NCBI GenBank assembly: GCA_035938395.1
Contig: DASZGY010000038.1
Span: forward strand, 1-25,546
DNA: 25,546 nucleotides
Reading direction: 5' to 3'
Source: JALZAA01 sp035938395
Lineage (GTDB): Bacteria; Actinomycetota; Acidimicrobiia; IMCC26256; JACDBD01
The stretch's first letter is position 1; every line of letters starts with the position of its first letter. Both the position numbers and the translations under genes were made by a program. Of the stretch, positions 6,942 through 15,219 are shown in pieces. Below the pieces are notes generated by a model. It was not told the DNA's origin. It saw only the letters and a list, made by a program, of their open reading frames with translations, and did not search any database.

Positions 6942-8569
6942 CCGAAGATCGTTCTCACGCGCCGCCTCGCATCTCGATCGTCGTCGTAGCCGTCGGCGCG
7001 CCGGTCGACCGCGTGTCGGAGTCGGTCGACTCGCTACGTCAGCAGACCGCCGGGGGCTGGGGCGCCTGCGTGGTCGCGAGTCCCGACGAGATCGCGCCGC
7101 TGCGCGCCGCGCTCGAGCGCGCCGGCTCCGACGGTCGCGTGACGCTCCGAGCGACGAGCGGCGCCGTGGCGCCGGCCGCTGCGCTCGCCGACGCGGTCGC
7201 GAGCACCAGCGGAGAGCTCGTCACGTGGCTCGACGCCGGTGACTGCGTCGAACCCGTCGCCGTCGAGCGCGTGCTCGCCGTCGCCGACGACGACGTCGAC
7301 TTCGTCTACACGGACGAGGACGAGCTCGACGACCCGCTCGATCGCGAAGGCGACGGCTCGCCATCCGGCCCGCGTCTCAAGCCGGACTGGTCGCCCGAGC
7401 GGCTCTCCGTGTACCCGTACACGGGCCGCCTCGCCGTGTTCCGGCGCGCGACGCTCGACGATGCGGGCGGCATCCGGCCCGAGCTCGTCCTCGCCCTCGA
7501 CCACGACGTCGCGTTGCGGGTGGGCGAGCGCGCCCGGCGCGTCGTCCACGTCGCCGAAGTGCTGTACCGCCGCCGTCGCCCCGACCTCGGCACGACGCCC
7601 GCCCGAGCGCCGGCGGCGGCGATGCGCGTCGTTGCCGAGCACCTCGACCGCATCGGCTTCCCGGCGACCGTCGACCACGATCCCGAGCGCCCGCGTCTCC
7701 TGCGGCTCCGCCCCGCCCGCACGGCGCGCCCGCCGGTCTCGATCGTGATCCCCACCGGCGGCCACCGGCGGGTCGTCCACGGCCGATCGATGAATCTGGT
7801 GGCGAACTGTGTCGGCAGCATCGTGCGGCGCTCGACGTACCCCGACTACGAGGTCGTGTGCGTGGTCGACGAGTCCACCGACGACCAAGCCCGCGCCGAG
7901 CTCGTCGCCGCCGGTCGCGACCGGCTGCGGATCATCCCCTACCGGGAGCCGTTCAACTTCGCCCGCAAGATCAACCTCGGCGTGCTACGAGCGCGCAGCG
8001 ATTTCCTCGTCATCTTGAACGACGACACCGAGGTGATCACCCCCGAGTGGATCGAGTCGTTGCTCATGTTCGCCCGGGACCCCGAGGTCGGAGCGGTCGG
8101 CGCCAAGCTGCGCTTCGCCGACGGGCGGCTCCAGCACGTGGGTGTCGTCGCCGTCGACGGCAACCCCGGCCACCCGTATTACGGCTTCCCGGCCGATTTC
8201 GACGGCCACATGGACAACGCGCGCACGCCGACCAACTGCATCGCCGTCACCGCCGCCTGCATGATGACGCGGCGCGACTCGTTCGAGAGCGTCGGCGGGC
8301 TGTCACTCGAGTTCCCGCTCAACTACAACGACGTGGACTACTGCCTGAAGCTGTACCACTCCGGGCGCCGGATGGTGTTCGACCCGTACGCCGAGCTGTT
8401 CCACTTCGAGACGTCGAGCCGGGCGACGGGGAGTGTCAGCGAAGCCGAGCTCGAGGCGCTCCGGGCGCGCTGGGGCCGGATCCTGCGACGCGACCCCTAT
8501 TACAACCCGGGCTTCGGCGGCCGGCCCGACTTCGTGCTGCCGCTCGCCGTCAACGCGGCCGCGGGCTGA
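6938..8569 (+). CDS. Tandem-domain GT2 glycosyltransferase
   Basis: A 543-residue protein with two GT2-like domains. The first (about 11-210) has ISIVVVAVG, WLDAGD (97-102), VYTDEDELDD and LKPDWSPERLS, as in the first half of double glycosyltransferases of O-antigen clusters, but its GT-A motifs are weak. The second (about 266-500) is well conserved: VSIVIPTGG, ILNDDTEV with the DDT metal motif (362-364), GAVGAKLRF, then FNFARKIN and NYNDVDYCLKL. It probably transfers one or two sugars to a lipid-linked glycan; the first domain may be structural. GTG 6938 overlaps the methyltransferase stop (GTGA), so the two are coupled. Its last 20 bases overlap the end of the convergent gene. Confidence 0.86.
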   Translation: MTEDRSHAPPRISIVVVAVGAPVDRVSESVDSLRQQTAGGWGACVVASPDEIAPLRAALERAGSDGRVTLRATSGAVAPAAALADAVASTSGELVTWLDAGDCVEPVAVERVLAVADDDVDFVYTDEDELDDPLDREGDGSPSGPRLKPDWSPERLSVYPYTGRLAVFRRATLDDAGGIRPELVLALDHDVALRVGERARRVVHVAEVLYRRRRPDLGTTPARAPAAAMRVVAEHLDRIGFPATVDHDPERPRLLRLRPARTARPPVSIVIPTGGHRRVVHGRSMNLVANCVGSIVRRSTYPDYEVVCVVDESTDDQARAELVAAGRDRLRIIPYREPFNFARKINLGVLRARSDFLVILNDDTEVITPEWIESLLMFARDPEVGAVGAKLRFADGRLQHVGVVAVDGNPGHPYYGFPADFDGHMDNARTPTNCIAVTAACMMTRRDSFESVGGLSLEFPLNYNDVDYCLKLYHSGRRMVFDPYAELFHFETSSRATGSVSEAELEALRARWGRILRRDPYYNPGFGGRPDFVLPLAVNAAAG

Positions 8570-11045
8570 AGCGCTGCTCGAGCTTCGCCCGCAGCGCCCG
8601 CCACTCGCGCCGGCGAACGAACCGCACCGCCTTGCGCAGGTCCGCCCGCCATCCGAGCTGGTCCTGCATTCCGGTATGGAGGCTGCCGACCATCGCCGCC
8701 GTCTCGGGATCGACGAGGTCGGGGGCGCGGCTCGGAGCGCGACAGAACTCGAGCAACGGCTCGAGGACGGTCGACCACTGGTACCGGGGCACGACGCGCT
8801 CGATCGCGGTACGGCAGGAGCGGTTGAGCTCCTCGTCGTCCAGGAGCCGGAAGAGCGCGTCCTCCAACGCGTCGACGTCGCCGGGCGGGACCGTGAGCCC
8901 GATGGCGCTCGTCTCGATGAGCGCAGCGAGCGAGTCGCCGCTGGTGGCCACGATCGGCAATGACGCCCAGAGATAGTCGAGGAGACGGGTCCGGAACGAG
9001 AACTCGGTCTCGACGTGGTCGAGGTGCGTGCTGACGCCGATGTCCGCCTCGAGCAGGTAGTTCTGGCGATCGCCGTACTCGACCCAGTCCTCGTTGAAGA
9101 ACACGTTCGTGCCGGCGAGCCCCAGCTCGTCGGCGAGGGCGACCGCGTCGTCGGCCATCTTCATCTCGCCGACCTGCGGGTTCGGGTGCTTGAGGCCGAG
9201 GAAGTACAGGCGCACCTCCGGCATGCGCCTCCGCAGCTTGTCGACGGCGCGCAGCAACGTGAGCGGGTCGAACCAGTTGTAGATCCCTCCGCCCCACAAG
9301 ACGACCTTGTCGCGCTCGCCGATGCCGGGCACGACGCCCCGGAGCACCGGCCGGGTGTGGCGCGGGGGCTCGTCGGTCACGCCGAACGGCGCCACCGCGA
9401 GCAGGCCTTCGAGGTTCTCGCCCCGGTCGTACGTCGCCGGGTTGATGCGGCCGACGGACGCGAGCTGCCCGAGCCAGAAGTCGCGCTGCTTCTCGCTCGC
9501 GCAGAGGAAGAAGTCGCCCCTCCGCAGCTGCTCGTTGAGCACGTCGGTGGAGGACTGCACGGCAAGGAGGCGCGCCGGCGGAGCGAGATTGCGGGCCTGC
9601 TCCAGGACCTCGAGGTGGAACGGGTCGTAGATGTCGGTGACGACGATCTTCTTCGTGTCGCGCAGCACCGCGTGCTGGCGCATCAGGTTGCCCTGGAAGA
9701 CCATCACGTCGCACCAGGCCTCGACGTCCTCGAGCTCGCGTTCGTCGACGACGCGGACCGAGAAGTCGGGATGCGAGAGGCTGCTCTCCTGGGTGCTCAC
9801 GAGCTGGACGTCGTGCTCGCGCGCCAGCGTGCACGCCATGTGCCACGCTCGGATCGCCGGTCCCGCCATCTTCGGCTCCAGCACGTCGCCCGTGAGCACG
9901 GCGATGCGCCGGCGCTGCGAGACGATCCGGTCGACACCCAGGGCGTCGACGACGGCCGAGAACGACGCCACGAACTCGGGATCGCCGACGTTCGAGAACA
10001 TCGGGAGCCGGAAGAGGCGCGTGATCTCGTGGTCGGCGCGCCGGCGCACCGCCTGGAGCGCGCGCCGGTCGGCGGTGAGCCCGGGGAGCGCCTCGACGAA
10101 CGAGTCGATGGCGTAGAACGGCGCGAGAGTCCTCGCGTCGACGTCGACGCGGTCGTCCGCGTCCGGCGCGGGCGGGTGGCGCTGGGGATCGAGCACACCG
10201 GTGTCGTCGCCGCCGCGGACGGTCCCCCGGCGAGCGGCGAGCATCAACGCCGCCGGGAGCGACAGCCGCAGGTTGTCGTCGTCGTAGTTCTTGAAGATCG
10301 TGAACAGCGCGTTCCGCTCGAGAAGGAACTCCTCCTGGGCCGGGCCGAGGGCGCCCATCGACCGGTGGTGGCGGTGGAACGTGAGCGACGCCGGCACGTA
10401 CCGCACGCGGTGGCCGAGCAGCCACAGCCGCCAGCCGAGGTCGACGTCCTCGAAGAAGAGGAAGTAGCGCTCGTCGAACCCGCCGACCTCGCGGAACGTC
10501 GACGCCCGGGCCACCATCGCCGCCCCCGACGCGAACAGCACGTCGGCCTCGCGGTCGTACGCGGGACTGTCGGGCTCGCCGGCGTGCACCTTGAAGCCGT
10601 GGCCGTAGAACCCGAGGCCGGCGTCGACGAAGTCGACCAGCTCTCCGTCCCAGTCGAGCACCTTGCTGGCGACGCACGCGACCGAGCCGTCCCGGTCGAG
10701 CACCGCCGTCGCCGCCGATAACCATTCGGGATCCGGCCGAGCGTCGTTGTTGAGGAAGGCGAGGTACTGGCCGGTGGCGGCCTGCGCGCCGGCGTTGCAC
10801 CCGGCGGCGAATCCGACGTTCTGGTCGAGGGCGAGCACCTCGACCTCGGGGTGCTCTTTCGCGATGCGCTCGACGCTCCCGTCGCCCGACGCGTTGTCGA
10901 CGACGATCACCTCGAGCCGCTCGCGGGGCCACCGGAGCTCGCGCAAGGCGGCGAGCGCGGCGCACGTGTCGTCGGCGCCGCGATAGTTCACGATCACGAC
11001 CGTCGCGACACCCGGCGTCTCGGGTTGGGTTTGGAGCCGGCTCAC
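8550..11045 (-). CDS. Bifunctional glycosyltransferase: GT2 domain fused to GT4-like domain
   Basis: An 831-residue protein. Residues 14-260 are a GT2 domain: VVIVNYRG (16-23), VDNASGDGS, QNVGFAAGCN, NND (99-101) and FDERYFLFFEDVDLGWR. Residues about 260-375 form a linker. Residues about 380-770 are a GT-B, GT4-like domain: RRIAVLTGDVLEPKMAGPAIRAW, VVLWGGGIYNWFD, then ETEFSFRTRLLDYLWASLPIVAT, the usual sugar-nucleotide site region. Two domains imply two linkages made by one enzyme, perhaps an alternating repeat or an adaptor. GTG 11045 was chosen because it overlaps the wzt stop by GTGA; the frame stays open upstream, but only inside wzt. It is the last gene of the wzm-wzt unit. The sugars used are unknown. 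Confidence 0.87.
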   Translation of the reverse strand: MSRLQTQPETPGVATVVIVNYRGADDTCAALAALRELRWPRERLEVIVVDNASGDGSVERIAKEHPEVEVLALDQNVGFAAGCNAGAQAATGQYLAFLNNDARPDPEWLSAATAVLDRDGSVACVASKVLDWDGELVDFVDAGLGFYGHGFKVHAGEPDSPAYDREADVLFASGAAMVARASTFREVGGFDERYFLFFEDVDLGWRLWLLGHRVRYVPASLTFHRHHRSMGALGPAQEEFLLERNALFTIFKNYDDDNLRLSLPAALMLAARRGTVRGGDDTGVLDPQRHPPAPDADDRVDVDARTLAPFYAIDSFVEALPGLTADRRALQAVRRRADHEITRLFRLPMFSNVGDPEFVASFSAVVDALGVDRIVSQRRRIAVLTGDVLEPKMAGPAIRAWHMACTLAREHDVQLVSTQESSLSHPDFSVRVVDERELEDVEAWCDVMVFQGNLMRQHAVLRDTKKIVVTDIYDPFHLEVLEQARNLAPPARLLAVQSSTDVLNEQLRRGDFFLCASEKQRDFWLGQLASVGRINPATYDRGENLEGLLAVAPFGVTDEPPRHTRPVLRGVVPGIGERDKVVLWGGGIYNWFDPLTLLRAVDKLRRRMPEVRLYFLGLKHPNPQVGEMKMADDAVALADELGLAGTNVFFNEDWVEYGDRQNYLLEADIGVSTHLDHVETEFSFRTRLLDYLWASLPIVATSGDSLAALIETSAIGLTVPPGDVDALEDALFRLLDDEELNRSCRTAIERVVPRYQWSTVLEPLLEFCRAPSRAPDLVDPETAAMVGSLHTGMQDQLGWRADLRKAVRFVRRREWRALRAKLEQRFSPRPR

Positions 11046-12253
11046 GGAGCGCCGTCCAGGATGTCGCCCTCCCACGTGCCGCCGAGGGACGTGAAGCCGT
11101 ACTCCTCGTGGGGATCGCCGAACTCCACGTCGAAGCGGAGCACGCGGTGGCGCATGTCCCAAACATGCGTCCCGGCGCTGTTGTGGAGAGATGCGCTGAC
11201 GTCATACGTGCCGGGCAGGAGCAGGAGCCGATCGACGTGAAGGTCGACGTACCCTTCGGTACCGGGGTCGAGTTGGTCCGGCACGAGACCGGAGTCGCGC
11301 GTACTCGGCCCCGTGACGCGCACACCATCCAGTGTGTAGATGGCCAACCCGAATACTGGCTTCGGGATTGGCGCGTCGGCCTCGTAATGAAAACGCAGCA
11401 CAACAGTGTCACCGGTGCGGACGCGCTTCACCGGTTCATTCGACGCGTCCAGGAGCTCGATCTTCTCGAGTCGGGCCTCCCCCGATCCCCACCGCGTGCC
11501 ATGCGCACCGTCGGCGGCGCGATCGGTATGCGATTCGGTGAGGTACTCGTCGATCACCTCGCTCGCGGGGCCGAGGCGGCGGAGCACGCCGTGCTCGAGC
11601 CATCCCGCGGTGTCGCACAGGTTGCGGACGGATTCGAGGGCGTGCGAGACGATCACGATCGTCTTGCCGGCGGCGCGAAAGTCGTCGAACTTCTCCAGGC
11701 ACTTCCGCTGGAACTCGGCGTCGCCGACGGCAAGCACCTCGTCGATGAGCAGGATGTCGGGGTCCACGTTGATCGCCACGGAGAAGCCGAGCCGCACGTA
11801 CATGCCCGACGAGTAGTTCTTCACTGGCGTGTCGATGAAGTGCTCGAGCCCGGCGAAGTCGACGATCTCGTCGAAGCGCTGATTGAGCTGCTTTTTGCTC
11901 ATGCCGAGGATCGATCCGTTGAGGAAGATGTTCTCCCGTCCTGTCAGCTCAGGATGGAAGCCGGCGCCGAGCTCGAGGAGGGCGGAGATCTTGCCGTGCG
12001 TCTCGATGCGCCCCTTCTCGGGCCGGAGGATGTGGGCCATGCACTTGAGCAAGGTGCTCTTGCCCGAGCCGTTCTCGCCGATGAGGGCGTACGTCTTCCC
12101 CTCGGGCACGTCGAGCGACACGTCCCGCAGCGCCCAGAACTCCTCGTACTTCACCCGGGCGCGGCGCATGATCGCCGCCTTCAGCGACTGGTTGCGCTCG
12201 TGATATAGGCGATATTGCTTCGAGACGTCGTCGACGAGGATGGCGGCGCTCAC
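11042..12253 (-). CDS. wzt: Polysaccharide ABC exporter ATPase with C-terminal glycan-binding domain
   Basis: A 403-residue protein. Residues 1-245 are the nucleotide-binding domain: Walker A GENGSGKST (59-67), GRENIFLNG (105-113), signature YSSGM (147-151), Walker B ILLIDEV (167-173) and the switch His204. Residues about 255-395 form a beta-sandwich-like extension (LRFHYEADAPIPKPVFGLAIY, VDLHVDRLLLLPGTYDVSASLH), as in Wzt proteins that read the modified end of a finished glycan before export. With Wzm it moves lipid-linked polysaccharide across the membrane. GTG 12253 overlaps the wzm stop by GTGA; upstream codons in frame lie within wzm. Mycobacterial galactan exporter ATPases generally lack such an extension, which makes this one informative. 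Confidence 0.95.
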   Translation of the reverse strand: MSAAILVDDVSKQYRLYHERNQSLKAAIMRRARVKYEEFWALRDVSLDVPEGKTYALIGENGSGKSTLLKCMAHILRPEKGRIETHGKISALLELGAGFHPELTGRENIFLNGSILGMSKKQLNQRFDEIVDFAGLEHFIDTPVKNYSSGMYVRLGFSVAINVDPDILLIDEVLAVGDAEFQRKCLEKFDDFRAAGKTIVIVSHALESVRNLCDTAGWLEHGVLRRLGPASEVIDEYLTESHTDRAADGAHGTRWGSGEARLEKIELLDASNEPVKRVRTGDTVVLRFHYEADAPIPKPVFGLAIYTLDGVRVTGPSTRDSGLVPDQLDPGTEGYVDLHVDRLLLLPGTYDVSASLHNSAGTHVWDMRHRVLRFDVEFGDPHEEYGFTSLGGTWEGDILDGAP

Positions 12254-13068
12254 ACTTCCTCCGCGAGCCGTCGATCCAGGCGATGGAACACGTACAGCCC
12301 GAGCGCCAGCAGCCCGATCGCCCACACGGTGACGTACGCGACGTCCGAGAAGGCCGGGAACCGCAGGTCGTACAGCACGGCGCGGTAGGCGTCGACGAAG
12401 CGGACGAGCGGGTTCAGCGTGTACACCCGCAGCAGCGGGAACGACGTGCGCGCGGCGGCGTCCTCGACGAACTTGATCGGGTACACGATGGGCGCTGAGT
12501 AGAAGAGGGCCTGGAGCGAGATGCCGATGAAGTGCTTGACGTCACGGAAGTACACGTTGAAGACGCTCAGCATGAGACCGATGCCCAGCACGAACACGGT
12601 CTGGATTGCGACGAGCACGAGGAGCATCGGGATCCACGGCAGGACCATGTTGCCGAACAGCAGCAGGATGATGCAGAGGACGCCGAGCTCTACGAAGAAC
12701 GTCATGAGCAACGCGCCGATCGTGGAGACGACGAGCACCTCGCGGGGGAAGTACACCTTGCGGATGAGGTTGCTGTTGGACAGTAGCGAGTCGAGCGCGC
12801 CGCTCATCCCGCTCGACAGGTAGTTGAACGGCAGCAGGCCGCAGAGCAGGAATAAAGCGAAGTTGTGGAGCCCGCTCGGATGTCCGACCGGTGGGTTGAT
12901 CTTGAGGAAGAACGCGAAGACGATCGAGAAGGTGATGACGGTCGACAGCGGGTTCAGCAGCGACCACGTCCAGCCCAGCGCCGACCGCTTGTAGCGGCCC
13001 CGGAGCTCCCGGAGCACGAGATTTACCGTGAGCTCACGCGCCTCGGCGTACTCGGCCAATCGGGTCAT
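12250..13068 (-). CDS. wzm: Polysaccharide ABC exporter permease
   Basis: A 272-residue integral membrane protein of the ABC-2 family. The N-terminal cytosolic helix region (RELRGRYKRSALGWTWSLLNPL) and about six membrane spans are visible, including ITFSIVFAFFL, FALFLLCGLLPF and AIQTVFVLGIGLMLSVFNVYFRD. NPLVRFVDAYRAVLYD is typical of Wzm/TagG proteins. It forms the channel through which Wzt drives a lipid-linked glycan. ATG 13068 gives the expected family N-terminus. It begins the wzm-wzt-glycosyltransferase unit, after a 141-base gap that could hold its promoter. GC is lower than in neighbouring genes, as is common for this family. Confidence 0.95.
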   Translation of the reverse strand: MTRLAEYAEARELTVNLVLRELRGRYKRSALGWTWSLLNPLSTVITFSIVFAFFLKINPPVGHPSGLHNFALFLLCGLLPFNYLSSGMSGALDSLLSNSNLIRKVYFPREVLVVSTIGALLMTFFVELGVLCIILLLFGNMVLPWIPMLLVLVAIQTVFVLGIGLMLSVFNVYFRDVKHFIGISLQALFYSAPIVYPIKFVEDAAARTSFPLLRVYTLNPLVRFVDAYRAVLYDLRFPAFSDVAYVTVWAIGLLALGLYVFHRLDRRLAEEV

Positions 13069-13209
13069 CGGGCGTCAGCTCCAAACCGGTGGGGGGCCCT
13101 GGGGTACGTCACGACCCCGGAAACTCGCGGGCGAGGAGCCGCTACGGTACAAAAGCGTCCCATCACTGTGCCATGCGCGCCCGCCGAGGGGCGCTCATCG
13201 GCATCTGCC
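13069..13209 (-). promoter_or_regulatory. Intergenic region upstream of wzm: weak hairpin and possible -10 box
   Basis: Bases 13177-13182 (GCGCCC) and 13189-13194 (GGGCGC) form a 6-bp stem with a 6-base loop, 16 bases after the stop of the upstream gene. There is no T-run, so it is only a possible terminator or attenuator. TACCGT on the - strand (complement of 13144-13149) fits TANNNT and would leave a leader of about 70 bases before wzm. I find no convincing -35 box. Confidence 0.28.
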
Positions 13210-14079
13210 CTATGGCGCCAGAACGGCTCGTGCGATCAGATCGGTGCCGAAGCCGGTGAGGATGGCGAGGTACAGCAGCCCGGTCGCCGCCATCACCGCC
13301 GAGTAGTAGCGCTCGCGGAGGGCCAGCCACGTGACGACGAGCAGGGCGATCGTGGTGGCCGCGCAGACCAGCCACGTCCATCCGAGCAACCCGCTGAACC
13401 CGTCGTCGATGGTGCCGTCGAGCACCTGCGCCATCCCGACCGGCCAGAGGTACGCCGCGATCTCGAACGGCCAGACGACCGCCGCCAGCACGACCATCTC
13501 CTTGATCGGGCCACGCGCGAGACCGGGCTGCACCAGGTACCAGTGGCCGAGCAACATCGCGTCCGTCAGCGCGCCGAAGAACAGCGACCCGACGACGAGC
13601 CGGAACGCGCTCAGTCCGTAGGGACCGCCGACGGCCGCGGCCGCGCCCAGCAGCCCGACGAGCCCGGCGCCGGCCGCAACCAGATCCAGGGCGGGTGGGA
13701 ACTCGGGCTTGTCCTCACCGGGCGTGGGCTCGGCCGCGGGCGCGGCGCGCCCGGCCATCGCCGCGACCTGCTCGGCGCGCTCGGCGCGGCGGCTGCGCCT
13801 CGCGCTGACGCCTGCCCGACGCCGCGCGATCGAGATGGCGAGCGCGACTGCGGCCGCGAGAACTGCGCCGATGGCACCGGCCGTGCTCACCGCGACGCCG
13901 GCCCCGCCGCGGTTGCCGGCGGCGAGCACAGCGGCTGCGCCCGCCGCCATCACGAGGAACACGCCGCGCACCAGCCAGCCGTAGCCGAGGCCGACCTCGC
14001 GGCGGCGCGTCGTGACCCAGAGGAAGAACAGGCCGCCCGTCGCCCACTGGAGCAGGACCGTCGCCGCGTCGAGCCGCAT
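13210..14079 (-). CDS. Multi-span membrane protein of unknown function
   Basis: I do not recognise this 289-residue protein. About eight hydrophobic spans are visible: near residues 5-23, 34-55, 62-85, 130-150, 158-182, 195-215, 230-254 and 258-283. A charged linker (about 86-129, rich in Arg, Ala and Glu) separates three N-terminal from five C-terminal spans. The fifth span ends in GHWYLVQPGL, where a His and Trp near the membrane face look conserved-like, and the sixth has WPFEIAAYLWPVG. No catalytic motif is seen. It starts 8 bases after the M24 peptidase stop, so it is probably co-transcribed with it. A role in respiration or cofactor handling, or in envelope assembly, would be guesswork. 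Confidence 0.7.
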   Translation of the reverse strand: MRLDAATVLLQWATGGLFFLWVTTRRREVGLGYGWLVRGVFLVMAAGAAAVLAAGNRGGAGVAVSTAGAIGAVLAAAVALAISIARRRAGVSARRSRRAERAEQVAAMAGRAAPAAEPTPGEDKPEFPPALDLVAAGAGLVGLLGAAAAVGGPYGLSAFRLVVGSLFFGALTDAMLLGHWYLVQPGLARGPIKEMVVLAAVVWPFEIAAYLWPVGMAQVLDGTIDDGFSGLLGWTWLVCAATTIALLVVTWLALRERYYSAVMAATGLLYLAILTGFGTDLIARAVLAP

Positions 14080-14087
14080 GGCCGCGG

Positions 14088-15170
14088 CTACTCGACGACG
14101 GCGAGGTCGCGCGGGGCCTGGTTCAGGCGCTCGGGCCCGTCGGGGGTCGCGACCACGATGTCCTCGAGCCGGAGGCCGTAGCGACCGGGCAGGTAGATGC
14201 CGGGCTCGATGCTGAACGCGTTCCCGGCCGAGAGAGGCGTCGAGTTGCCGGCCACGATGTACGGCTCTTCGTGCGTCTCGACCCCGATGCCGTGCCCGGT
14301 GCGGTGGATGAACCGGTCGCCGAAGCCGGCCTCGGAGATGACGCGCCGCGCCGTCGCGTCCACGGCCTCACCGGCCGTGCCGACGCGCGCCGCCTGCACC
14401 GCCTCCTCTTGTGCCGCCGCGAGCACGGCGTAGGTGTCGCGGACTTCCGGAGACGGCTCACCCACGGCGAACAACCGCGTGATGTCGGAGCAGTAGTGGT
14501 GCATGCTGCCGCCGAAGTCGCATACGACGACGTCACCGGGCTCGATCACGCGGAGTCCCGCCTCGTGGTGCGGGCTCGCGCCGTTGGGGCCGGACCCCAC
14601 GATGGCGAAGTTGGCCCGCTCGTGACCGGCGTCGAGCATCCGTTGCACGAGCTCACGATGCACGTCGGTTTCCCTGCGCCCGGCGAATGGACGCGCGCGC
14701 ATATCCCTCACGATGCCGTCGACCGCGCGCGCTGCGGCACGCAGAGCGTCAACCTCCGCCGCGTCCTTCACCATGCGCAACGCCGCCGTGACCTCACTCG
14801 CCTTCCGGAACGAGGTGCGCGGCAGAGCGCGCTTGAGATCGAGCAGGAAGCGCGCCCACGTGTGATCGCCAATGGCAGCTGTTGCCGGCGCGCCGGCCAG
14901 CTTGGCCACGACGGCGATGGGGTCGTCGGTCTCGTCCCACGCCGCGATCGAGAACCCGTCGGGCTGCTCGTCGACGCGCGCCGCTTCGAGGCGCGGCACG
15001 ACCAGCGTGGCGTCGCCGTCGCGTGGCAGCACGAGCATCGTGAGGCGCTCCGTCTCGAGCGCCTCGTAGCCGGTGAGCCACGGCAGATCGGCACCGATCG
15101 AGAGCAGCAGCACGTCGACGCCGAGCTCACCCATACGACCGCGAACGCGATCCATTCGTTTGGTGAGCAA
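14088..15170 (-). CDS. M24-family metallopeptidase (Xaa-Pro peptidase type)
   Basis: A 360-residue cytosolic enzyme that should cleave peptides next to proline. The N-terminal creatinase-like domain (about 1-130) is followed by a pita-bread catalytic domain with all five metal ligands: Asp218 (CDFGG), Asp229 (SDITR), His293 (GHGIG), Glu322 (EPGIY) and Glu336 (RLEDI). His200 and His201 in SPHHEAG fit the substrate site. The start is TTG 15170. It is preceded by AAGGAG (complement of 15176-15181) at 5 bases, better than the internal ATG at 15155. It lies 49 bases after fkbM and 8 before the membrane protein gene. PepP or PepQ specificity cannot be told from sequence. Confidence 0.9.
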   Translation of the reverse strand: MLTKRMDRVRGRMGELGVDVLLLSIGADLPWLTGYEALETERLTMLVLPRDGDATLVVPRLEAARVDEQPDGFSIAAWDETDDPIAVVAKLAGAPATAAIGDHTWARFLLDLKRALPRTSFRKASEVTAALRMVKDAAEVDALRAAARAVDGIVRDMRARPFAGRRETDVHRELVQRMLDAGHERANFAIVGSGPNGASPHHEAGLRVIEPGDVVVCDFGGSMHHYCSDITRLFAVGEPSPEVRDTYAVLAAAQEEAVQAARVGTAGEAVDATARRVISEAGFGDRFIHRTGHGIGVETHEEPYIVAGNSTPLSAGNAFSIEPGIYLPGRYGLRLEDIVVATPDGPERLNQAPRDLAVVE

Positions 15171-15175
15171 TGCCT

Positions 15176-15181
15176 CTCCTT
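15176..15181 (-). promoter_or_regulatory. Shine-Dalgarno site supporting the TTG start of the M24 peptidase
   Basis: The - strand reads AAGGAG, then 5 bases, then TTG (15170). This strong site is why the TTG is preferred over the next in-frame ATG at 15155. Confidence 0.6.
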
Positions 15182-15219
15182 GGTCGCGAGACGAGCCTAA
15201 GGGGCCTGGAATGGCCTGA

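Noticed and set aside
9015..10721. A 568-codon plus-strand open frame
   Set aside because: It lies wholly opposite the GT2/GT4 gene, whose domains are clear. The product is low-complexity Val/Glu/Arg/His with no family features.
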